This document shows positions 55,377-64,000 of a DNA stretch of 64,000 nt, piece after piece. The position numbers were made by a program, and so were the translations under genes. Below the pieces are notes generated by a model that was not told the DNA's origin, made no database searches, and worked only from the letters and a program-made list of their open reading frames with translations. The DNA is from Strongylocentrotus droebachiensis (Eukaryota; Echinodermata; Echinoidea; Camarodonta; Strongylocentrotidae), in assembly GCA_035222895.1 (NCBI GenBank), contig JAVYIG010007914.1:31470-95469 (forward strand), in the 5' to 3' direction. Positions within the stretch are counted from its first letter, which is position 1, and each line of letters starts with the position of its first letter.

Positions 55377-55544
55377 GTCCAAGCTATTAATGTTGAAAAC
55401 GACGTGTTTTCCACACCAACCTCATCCCAGAACCTGCCAAATCCATTGTTGCTCACGCCAAACCTGACTGACCGGGCTTTCTATTATATGGAACAAGTTA
55501 AGGAGTTCTGCTCAACATTGAAAGAAAAGGCATCATCTATCCAG
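55377..55544 (+). CDS. NLR receptor, exon 10: diverged LRR-like exon
   Basis: 168 nt, 56 codons, phase 0-0; acceptor TTTCTGTACAG, donor GTATTT. It reads VQAINVENDVFSTPTSSQNL, then LLLTPNLTDRAFYYMEQVKE and FCSTLKEKASSIQ. TPNLTD and the STLKEKASSIQ ending show descent from the same unit, but the first strand no longer follows the L..L pattern and the CSM of CSMPNL is changed. Confidence 0.82.
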
Positions 55545-55914
55545 GTATTTCAATTGAAATACACTGTCTTTGGCCAACATTTTGTGAAAGGGTCTGATAA
55601 TTTTATTTTTGCTGTTACTTTAATGTAATATAAGACTTAATGAAATTAACCTTCACTGTACTGGCTTTAATATAATTAAGACTCATTGTGTTTTACTCAG
55701 CATTCTGTTTTTGTTTTTGTTCTTGATGTTTTGGATAGGGTTACTCTTATGAATAAGCAATAATTAAATACACAATAGCTGTAATTGTAAAAGTCAGTCC
55801 TTTTGTTATTTGACATGTATGCGTGTGTCTGGGGAGGGGAGGGGTTGGAGGAGGGGTGTTAGCATAAAGATTTGTTGAAATATTAAACAGTTCAACAAAG
55901 CTTTTTGTATGTGT

Positions 55915-55946
<32 letters not shown>

Positions 55947-56134
55947 GGGGGGGGGGGCGTATAGGAGGTGTCAGCATAACAAGGATACCAAGTCTACATG
56001 TCATGACAGAGAGTACCGACCTGGTATGTACATGTATGATGATATATGGTACACTATGTCAGCAAGACGGGAATGGGGGAAATTTGCTTGAATCACTATC
56101 ACTAATCTTGCTAATGTATCAATATTCTTTGCAG
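55545..56134. other. NLR intron 10
   Basis: Contains a long T run with G run at 55916-55958. Ends AATATTCTTTGCAG. Confidence 0.75.
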
Positions 56135-56232
56135 GGTTCTTTTCCTCAAGTCAGAAAAGGACATTTCAGGTTCAATGGAGATTCTCATGTGGATTTTGAT
56201 TCGTTCCTGCAGTCACTCACTGACTGTCAATC
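56135..56232 (+). CDS. NLR receptor, exon 11
   Basis: 98 nt; acceptor TTCTTTGCAG, donor GTAAGTGA; enters in phase 0 and leaves in phase 2. It encodes GSFPQVRKGHFRFNGDSHVD and FDSFLQSLTDCQS. The final LQSLTDCQSL-type motif looks like the first half of an LRR. The phase change marks the end of the repeated exon set. The next exon must start with a single base completing a TCN serine codon. Confidence 0.75.
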
Positions 56233-56660
56233 GTAAGTGAACTAAACATAATGAATTACAAATTTATTTGATTATACAACTCACTCCTAGATCCTAATCA
56301 AATGATTGGTTAAGCATGGTCACGTATGATTTACTAACTGAGATTATGTATCTCACTTTAGAAAATCCAGCCATCTGATGGTCGAAATTTGAGTCGTGAT
56401 TTTAGCCATTCCCGTAAAGAAACGTAAGCTGCCAAAGCCGGTCAATAGTCTTTTGGAAAAAGCCCTGGGCACTTTTCAAAAGACTATAGACTGGTTTGGG
56501 CATTTTACGTATATGCATGCAATCTCAATGGGAAGGATTTTAGCACACAAACTCGAGTGGTGCGCGATCAGACACCCTATTAAGACTAGGTCTCGAAATC
56601 GTAAACAAACTTGATTACCATGATTGGTAAGTCCCACATGTATTCTATGACCCTTTTCGG

Positions 56661-56830
56661 TATTATAATGACTGCTTTAATATTCGAGGCATATAGTTGT
56701 TTTTAGGCTCTCGGGAGGTTACATGATCGTGCTATCACCCCTAGGCACGCCTCGGGGCGATAGCACGATCATGTAACCTCCCCTTGACCGTATAAAAACA
56801 ACTTTGTCTCTCATAGCAGTCATTATTACT
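56661..56830. mobile_element. Palindromic foldback element
   Basis: The outer arms TAATGACTGCT and AGCAGTCATTA, the AGTTGTTTTTA/TAAAAACAACT pair, and the long inner arms GGGAGGTTACATGATCGTGC (56711) and its complement (to 56783) around a short GCACGCCTCGG loop are all inverted. It is noncoding. Confidence 0.82.
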
Positions 56831-57009
56831 ATACTATCACACGTTTTTCCTTGAAAAAGCATGCAATAGTTTCCAGTGCTATTTAATGTTATTTAAAGAA
56901 GCTGTGCGAAAAAATTTAAGGCTAACTTTATTTTCATTATTTGACAAAGGTGGAACTTTGATTAGACACTTTGATCAAAATTCAATGCTTGGAAACATTC
57001 GAATTAATG

Positions 57010-58189
57010 ATTATTATCATTTACAAAACGCTTAAATAAAGCCCCGGCGTAGCGCCTGAAGAGCTCTCCGAACGCTGCTGAGTTGTGTGACATCACATGT
57101 TGGGCATGATTTGCTCAAGCAGACGATCTCCTATGACATCCCACACATTTTCAGTGCCTGTTTTGTCATCTTCTCTTCAGTTTTTTCTCTTACTTCACTA
57201 CCGTCAGGCTAAATGTTTAATCTATTGCCTCACTCTAAATCCCGCGCATGGTATTATTTTGATGAAAAATGCAGCGATGAAAAAATAAATGAATCCGTCG
57301 CTTGTAAACAAAATAAGACGCAATTGTATTTTCAGCAGCACACCGCTGTATGTTCGACGTTTCGAGAGGGAACAAATACCGTCCATGCCATAATTCCGGG
57401 AGTTTTCAATTTGAAAACGTGGTTTCTTCGATTGTTCATTAACCCCTATCCTGTGTATTTACAAACACAATTTTTAAGTTATCAGAATCGATTTCTTATC
57501 CCTTTATGAATGATGTGATATGCCATCACATTTATATACACTAAACTCATTATAATTTGAGAAATAATAGCATTGCAATTATGTTCATTCTTTAAAATCT
57601 TCGCACAGCTACTGTAAGTACACGATGTGCAGCAGTACGTGTAGAGTTTAATATGCTTTGTGTGTAGAGGAATACATTCGTAGCACTGTGCATTGGTGCT
57701 TTTAGAGGTAAAAGCGGCTATATCTTTGTGCGCACTAAATTAAGCCTATTAAACTTAAAGATAAAGTTGAGTTCTGGTCATGCATTTGCATTGTAAAAGA
57801 AACGGTGTGGAATTGATCAGAAGAGTTGATAGTGTAGCGTATACGTATTGGTGTGTTCTCAAGTCATCAAAATGATAATAAATTTGGCGCAATGTTGGTA
57901 AAGTAACAATCACTGTACACGGAAAGATGTATATGGGACTACACAAACATGTGGCATAGAAATCAGGCCTCATTTTAAGCTGTTACTTGTCATATCTAGA
58001 ATATGAAGGCATTTGAAGAGCCATGCTTTTCAGGGATCATTTTTACTGTGACGTTCTTCCACACTTGCATAATAACAATGATAACGCTCACAAATTATTT
58101 TCACCTCTCCCCAGAACTCAACCTTCTCTTTGAACCATATCTTTACATCAACTAACGAGGATCTAGGATATTTGTTGTATAAAACAAAT
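57010..58189. other. No gene
   Basis: AT-rich, with one short CACTACCGTCAGG similarity to the 98-bp MITE arm at 57194 that is too short to count. Nothing recognisable. Confidence 0.45.
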
Positions 58190-58622
58190 GGGGCCAGTCA
58201 CCACGAAATGAGTCCAGTGTCGCATTAGGCTCAATCGTAGTAATAGCGATGTATAGTGTGTATGTACTGAAAATTGACCCACCTACCACATTTAAGATTT
58301 TTCCAAAAATCGACTTATTAATGTCTTGTAGTTTATGTCCCCAGAGCTCAGGTCACGAAAATATCTCCTTCTAACATTTTTTGGCAAATAATATAGGCTA
58401 TGTAATCTGAAATTATCACGAAAATGATGCATTTCTCAAAACTGGGTAATCCCATTGTTTATAAAGTCCAATTAGGTTTTTGTTCATATTTCTGGATATA
58501 ATTTATCAATTTTAATGTGTGACCCCCTTAATTTAAAGCTTACTTAATGTAGATTCATATAATACTTAAAAACAGGAATAAAAATGTTGACCAACTGGAC
58601 TCATTTCGTGGTGACAGGCCCC
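58190..58622. mobile_element. 433-bp TIR element with 4-bp AAAT duplication
   Basis: AAAT at 58186-58189 and 58623-58626. The ends are GGGGCCAGTCACCACGAAAT on the left and ATTTCGTGGTGACAGGCCCC on the right, with GAGTCCAGT continuing the TIR. No coding capacity. Unlike the TTAA elements, its duplication is AAAT. Confidence 0.88.
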
Positions 58623-58628
58623 AAATGA

Positions 58629-58766
58629 TGAATGTTTTTATTCGTTCATTACAGGATCTACGTTCATTACAGGATCTATCCGCTCTTGTTGAGGCGGTGT
58701 ATGCACCTTTCCTACTCAGCCTGACGGCTGTGTACGATAGATGCATACAGCCTCAACTCGAATGCT
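58629..58766 (+). other. Open frame with duplicated acceptor-like motif
   Basis: The frame reads SLQDLRSLQDLSALVEAVYA and then a hydrophobic stretch (PFLLSLTAVYDRC) to a stop. The 18-bp block CGTTCATTACAGGATCTA is duplicated back to back (58645-58680). TTCATTACAG could act as an acceptor, but in phase 2 the joined frame is the other one and ends at TGA within 20 codons. It is unclear whether this is an exon. Confidence 0.25.
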
Positions 58767-58992
58767 GATAAGTTTTATACTGAACTCATTTGAATGAATC
58801 ATTTGTTTATTATTACGCTCAGATATCAGTTTCATGTCTTACTTTCTGTCAGGCACGTTGGCTTCATCTCCCCCCCCCCCTCTTCTCATTTCTCACAAGT
58901 CTCTATGAAATGCAAGGCCACCTAGAAATATTGTGATGCAGCAAGCCGATACAAGCGAGAATTGACCAATGACTTTCTTATTTATCTTACAG

Positions 58993-59068
58993 GAAACATT
59001 CTTTCACTAGGATCAAAGAAAACATGAATTTCAAATACCCCCTCAGGCCTCCGGTACCTGGGTCCTGA
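58993..59068 (+). CDS. NLR receptor, possible terminal exon
   Basis: TTATTTATCTTACAG at 58978-58992 is a strong acceptor. The exon starts with one base that completes the TC/G serine codon of exon 11, then reads KHSFTRIKENMNFKYPLRPP and VPGS before TGA at 59066-59068. AATAAA follows at about 59148, a reasonable polyadenylation signal. With this exon the coding total is a whole number of codons and the protein is about 1,111 residues. The peptide has no recognisable domain, so the call rests on splice phase and signals only. Confidence 0.4.
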
Positions 59069-60358
59069 AACATTGAAAGTTACGATTAATAGTATCTCCC
59101 CAAACTTGATTGTACATGTATGTCCTTCAATCAATCGGAACATTATAATAAATAGCAACTGACCACTATTTTTATGTTACAGGTAAATGCAGTGCTTAGT
59201 AGGACACAATTAATTGCAGCAAAACTGGGGATACGGCAGATTTTTCTAAAATTGTCAGTCACTTTCATATGTCACAGGGCCCAAAACCTATCCCCCAAAC
59301 CTATATTTTATCATTTTTCCTTCAACATCCACTCAGGTATACTTGGCAGATGACCTATTGATCTAAGATGGATATCGCATCCATCAGAATACATTCAAGA
59401 GCACACATTGGCAGTGTACAACCATCCAGATTGGACAGCCGGATTTTGTGCTGCTCTATCGTATAGAACTGTCTCTAAGATGGTTGTACGAAACTTGCTC
59501 TGTGGCAATTCTTCCGCGTCGGTTTCCTACACTAGCCGAAATTCTAATTTCAACCCTCGACTTACCACTGTACTTTAAAGGTAAAGTAAAATGATATTAC
59601 ACTAGTAATGAAACACCACATTGGAGATATGCCTATTCATACATTTATTAAGTGTATCTTGAAGGCAACATGACTCTGCATGCGTCTGCGTATCACAACA
59701 TAGCGACGTTATATTCATACACATTATATATTATCATATCACGTAAACCTAACCGTAATTCTAAACATTATGACCTTAACTAAAGATAAAGTGCAACCAT
59801 TATCCTATATATTTCATGAGTAAAGCCTGGATCATAAGGATCAAATGTTGACTCTCTATGACAACTTTTGTTACAAGCATTTTCCCCTTCCACAGTGTTC
59901 CGTGATTATACAATAGCCAACATTCATGTGAAAATACAACATAAACAATCATGCAGAGTTTCATAGTGACATCACTTGGTCAAACTAAATTCCAAAAAAA
60001 GCTTATGTGCAAAATGTTGTGAAGAATGACTTCTTGTAGTCTTTTATTTTTGTCTCCAATGCAAAAATCAAAATGAAAGCCAGAATCAGACATTTGAGAT
60101 CTGGGCGCTATTTCCATGGAGCTTGTTATCGAGTCAACAAGTTGCAATATCTGTTATAAACTACTCAAATAGTTGCATTTGATTGGCTGAGAGCCAATTT
60201 CTCATAGAAAAGTGACACTTGTTATCGATAAAAAGTTTCATGAAATAGGACCCCAGCGTTACTTTGCGCAGTTTATCTGGAAATGGAATTCCATTGCGAG
60301 GACCCTCTTGCTCTAAAGGTTGCTCTAAAAATGTCCATAAATGAAAAAAAAAAAAAAC
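59069..60358. other. Possible 3' UTR, then spacer
   Basis: No coding similarity. AT-rich. Confidence 0.45.
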
Positions 60359-60532
60359 AGAAAATGCAATAAATTTTCAAGAATTTATTGCACTTTACCT
60401 CGGTCCCCCAACATAAAAAAATCCTCTGTGTGCCCCCACGCCTTAAGCCATAATGCATGGCCGCCAAGAGGATTTTTTATGTTTGGGACCGAGGTAAAGT
60501 GCAATAATTATTGAACATTTATTGCATTTTCT
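60359..60532. repeat. Foldback made from the 5' end of the SINE-like repeat
   Basis: AGAAAATGCAATAAAT, TTTATTGCACTTTACCTCGG and AAAAAAATCCTCT on the left are inverted on the right as AGAGGATTTTTTATG, CCGAGGTAAAGTGCAATAAT and ATTTATTGCATTTTCT. The right arm is the start of the repeat at 60466-60925; the left arm is a reversed partial copy. Confidence 0.78.
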
Positions 60533-60925
60533 GTGTTTTTTATTTATTTATGAAAACTGCCCCCTACCCTAGCCCCCACTGCGTACAGTCATGGGTTCAG
60601 TGACAAAGCAATGGCATCGTAACTGTGAGGCCCCAGGATCAAAACCATGTCGATGTGCTATATTAGTGCCCCTTTTGTGGGGCATTAATCCTCATTATTG
60701 TCATTTATGACTTAAGGGCGTAGGTTCCCTAGTTGATAAGCATAGTAGCATACACATGCTTTAGCAGTCACGCAAAACACACATTGTCAAATTATTTTTC
60801 AATAAAATCTGAGAATGTATACTATTATCTAGATCTATTATTTTTTTAATTATTTTTAAAATAATTCGATAAATTGGGAAAAAACAAAAATATTCCAACT
60901 TTATGAGCGACAGTGTACATTGTAT
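60466..60925 (+). mobile_element. SINE-like dispersed repeat, copy 2
   Basis: Aligns with 33385-33860. It has the same tRNA-like stretch (TGGGTTCAGTGACAAAGC, ATCGTAACTGTGAGGCCC, CAGGATCAAAACC) and AATAAAATCTGAGAATGTAT near the end. Beyond the shared part, 60926-61010 matches 15050-15110. Noncoding. Confidence 0.6.
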
Positions 60926-62214
60926 AAACAAAGACAAAATTTGTCTATCTTCCTGAAGTGAAAAGTTGACAGTAATGAGTGAAATTGTGATAGTGTATAT
61001 CTGGCCCAACTCTAGTCTACATATTATATGTACATCTACAATTCAGGGATTATTCCAGTACTAAATAGTGTGGGTTTTTTTTCTTCCATTTTATATCAGG
61101 CCTCTTTAAGTAGATGTGTACCAAGTTTTGTGTGCCTATTATGCTGAAGTCCTGCATGTACAAACAAAGTTGTCATTTAATGTTATAGCCTTGATACCAA
61201 GAGCTACTTGTATATAGGAAGAATGTATGCGTTGAAATCCTGGAATTGTTGAAATATTGAAAATGTCAAAATCACCTTTTTAAATGCAAACTGGCATACC
61301 AGTATGATCGACCTACCAGTGAGACATGCTTTCTATCACTGTATAAATCAGTATTCTTTGAAGTATATAATTTTTAGAGAGAAAATGTAGCAATAAAAGA
61401 ATGGTTCCAATTTCAAAAAGAATATCTGATCACTGTAGTCCAGATTTGAAGATCTTATACCATGTTATGTAGTTGAAAAGTTTAGAGCCTTGTATTTATG
61501 TGATATGCAAAGAATACCAAATTAATAAAAACAATTACGTTTGTGCTTGTCATGTTTAGAGTGCCAGCTATGTGTCAAAGATTAAGTATATTATTTTGTA
61601 TTTCGTATTCTGAGTCTGAATTTATTTGTAAGGTGTGAAGTGGTTTGTATCCAGAAGGGGAAGGGAGGCATGGACATGAAGGGAGAGAGGAGAGGGAGTG
61701 AGAGATGAGGGTGCATGGGATTAGAGATGGAGGGAGGAAAAGTGAAGAAAGAGCGTGAGGGATTAAAGGGAGAAGAGACAGAGGGAGGGTAGGGAAAATT
61801 AGAGAGGGGGTAACAGTATACAATATTAGAGCATATAAGAGATGGGAATGTAGAGTTGTTGAGGTGGATATCTAAATGAAAAAAAGAGACAAGCTCGAAG
61901 AGAGATTTAAAGCATATGATAGGTAGGGTGGGTAGGCAAACATAAAACATGAGAAATAGAGCAAGCAAGAGAGAGAAATAAGAGATTTAGAGTATGTTGG
62001 AGGGTTTTTTTGTTGTTGGGGGGGGGGGCGTATACATGCACTGGTAGTGAAGTGGAAGATATGGCACATAAAAGAGAGGGCATATTTTTATGACGTTGAG
62101 TGTATAATACGCATCACATTTGTGTACCATTTAACACATCAGAGATCATTGCCGTGCACAAGATCTATATGTTGCTCGCAGTTATCATTAATTATACACC
62201 CCCAGCTCCCCCCC
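60926..62214. other. No gene; purine-rich tract
   Basis: 60926-61010 continues the repeat. 61640-61990 is rich in GGGA/GAGA on +, giving serine/proline/leucine frames on - that are artefacts. Confidence 0.5.
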
Positions 62215-62500
62215 CCCCCTGTACACCCACAAATGTAATAACTCCCACAAATGTAATAACGCCCACAAATGTAATAACACTTTACCCACAAATGTAACAA
62301 CACCCACAAATTTAATAACACTTTACCCACAAATGTAATAATTTCACCCACAAATGTAATAACCACTTTACCCACAAATGTAATAATTTGAATCACCCAC
62401 AAATGTAATAATGACTTTACCCACAAATGTAATAAATTTGAAGTGAAATTTTGAATCACCCACAAATGTAATAATGACTTTACCCACAAATGTAATAAAT
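62215..62500. repeat. Tandem CCCACAAATGTAATAA repeats
   Basis: About a dozen units of CCCACAAATGTAATAA with variable spacers (CTTTA, TTTGAAT), and a longer higher-order unit at 62395-62510. Confidence 0.9.
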
Positions 62501-62559
62501 TTGAAGTGATATTTTGTTGAATTTGTTCAAAACTATAACCCTGTAATAAAGCATGGGTA

Positions 62560-62890
62560 TAGCTAACTACCACCTAGCTAACTACCCCCGGACATCTACC
62601 CCCAGTCAACTACCCCCTCCCCGGACATCTACCCCCGGACATCTTACCCCATCCAACTACCCCTCCCCCTGGACAACTAACTCCCCCTCCAACTACCCCC
62701 CCCGGACATCTACCCCCAAGCAAATTAAGGTAGTTGGGGGTATTTGCCCGGGGTAGTTGGATGGGGTAGATGTCCGGGGGTAGTTTTCAGGGTGGGGGGT
62801 AGTTGGCTGGGGGTAGTTGCCCGGGGATAGATGTCCGGGGGTACTTGACTTGGGGTAGATGTCCGGGGGGGGGGGTATTGTCCGGGGGCT
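62560..62890. repeat. Foldback of ACTACCCCCGGACATCT repeats
   Basis: The left half has AACTACCCCC and GGACATCTACCCCC units; the right half has the inverted GGGGTAGATGTCCGGGGG and GGGTAGTTGG units. Same architecture as 15114-15508 with a different unit. Confidence 0.85.
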
Positions 62891-64000
62891 CAAAAGTGCA
62901 AACGCCAAACTCTTCAACAGAGATCAGGTAAAGGTTGTAATATTCTGTATCTCATTGTATAATTAAAATAATTATTTCCTTTTGATCAGTCATACTTCAT
63001 TCAACTCCGTCTACTCTTAAAGCATCTGAAAAGTATTACTGAAAAACTTTTGGAGTTGTACGTGTTAAGTAGTTTTATATGGACGAATACTAAGTTACAG
63101 AAAGCCAGGTATTTTAGTATTTCGCATCTTGTTCTCTTGTTTTTCCTAGCTTAGAAGAATTGTCACGTGTTAGGTTGTTTGCGTTTTATATCAAGTTCAG
63201 TTGATGTTATCAGGTTCAATATTGCCCAAATTATAACCTTGTTTGCTTGTAAAAGACATGTGAGTTACTCCACCTTTTATACGTAATAATTATTTTGGTT
63301 CTGTTACCGTCTGTATACTAATGAAACAACCTCTTCATTCGTTTGGAATAAAATACTTTCTATCTTACAAAATCTATGTATCCATCATTGCATTTAATAC
63401 TATAAAACCATAACCTCTGCAATTTACTCACATTGATTGAGAGAGTATATAGATATTTTATCAGTCAAAGGATTCTGCAATCGTTCATTCAAAACATGCA
63501 AATATGTTTCGTGCGATCTCGTTTATACAGCTATTTATGATTTGTTATATGAAAGTATGCGTGTTATTTGCCTTGTTAACCGATTATCATTTCAGACTTG
63601 TTCTTGTTTATATAGCTGCTTGAGTGTTTCAAGAAGTAGGGAAACTGTATATAAATGTGTTTGTTTGTATTTGCCTTTGAATAAATTTCGTTCTCATGAA
63701 TTCACACCGTGTAACCGCGTACCAATTGGTAGTCTTCTGTATAAGTAATTGATATGTTCATCACATGAAGAAAGGTAATTCATTCACGCACTCATGAAAA
63801 TATAACATCGCAATCCAACGTTTTAATGTCACTAATAGCGTACATATAATATATAAATATATGTTACATATCGTGAACATATTTCATAATCACATGCATA
63901 AAAACAATCAGCATCAATATTTAAAGCTAACCTCCAGTAGTGGTAATGTTGAAAAAATCATTGAAACATTTAAGGTCACTTATTCAATTACTTTTTTTTC
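62891..64000. other. No gene
   Basis: AT-rich sequence. The open frame at 63437-63748 has no similarity or splice context that would support it. Confidence 0.45.

Larger units (their letters stand above)
56233..58992. other. Putative last NLR intron
   Basis: Contains the foldback at 56661-56830, the AAAT-flanked element at 58190-58622 and an open frame at 58629-58766. Other open frames here have no similarity. Confidence 0.5.

Noticed and set aside
57190..57212. CACTACCGTCAGG as a third copy of the 98-bp MITE
   Set aside because: Match is only about 12 bases with no partner arm.

Overview
This is eukaryotic nuclear DNA, most likely from a sea urchin. The genes are split into short exons with GT-AG introns, the spacers are AT-rich, and transposon relics, microsatellites and long G or C runs are dense. 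The strongest lineage clue is a Death-NACHT-LRR immune receptor gene on the + strand whose first exon encodes a hydrophobic leader ending in a 2A-type motif. That arrangement is known from sea urchin NLR (CATERPILLER) proteins. The species cannot be fixed from the sequence alone.

Layout. 1-11 kb: the 3' part of a + strand single-pass receptor gene. Six exons give Ig, Ig, FN3, transmembrane and a tyrosine-containing tail, and every exon phase agrees; the signal-peptide exon was not found and probably lies upstream. 11-24.5 kb: a transposon-rich spacer with a decayed Jockey/CR1-type LINE, a decayed I-type LINE, several terminal-inverted-repeat elements flanked by TTAA, an hAT-like MITE with a perfect 8-bp target duplication, foldbacks and low-complexity DNA. 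25.2-59.1 kb: the NLR gene, with a 2A leader exon, a Death-domain exon, a 1.65-kb NACHT exon, then seven LRR-like exons of 156-168 nt, each starting and ending in phase 0, a shorter exon, and a tentative terminal exon. If the terminal exon is right the protein is about 1,111 residues. The introns are full of LINE, Harbinger, SINE-like and MITE copies, several nested. 59-64 kb: repeats only.

The most unusual structure is an 11-kb segment (43.03-54.10 kb) bounded by long inverted arrays of a roughly 193-bp satellite. It sits exactly inside the intron part of one LRR duplication unit: the upstream half of the unit ends at 43,032 and the downstream half, with its exon, resumes at about 54.10 kb, with short direct repeats (TTG or TTGTA) at the junctions. 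It looks like one very large TIR element, or a composite one, that split the unit. Its right end was then duplicated (358-bp tandem repeat), leaving a decoy splice acceptor with only nine exon bases.

Nested insertions give a relative history. A 98-bp MITE sits inside a LINE reading frame, and removing it with one 4-bp duplication restores the frame. A second copy sits inside a TTAA element. Another TTAA element is nested in a third, and a fragment at 15.4 kb preserves the related empty site. The NLR and the Ig receptor are the only genes here that look functional; all other coding sequence belongs to repeats or is broken.
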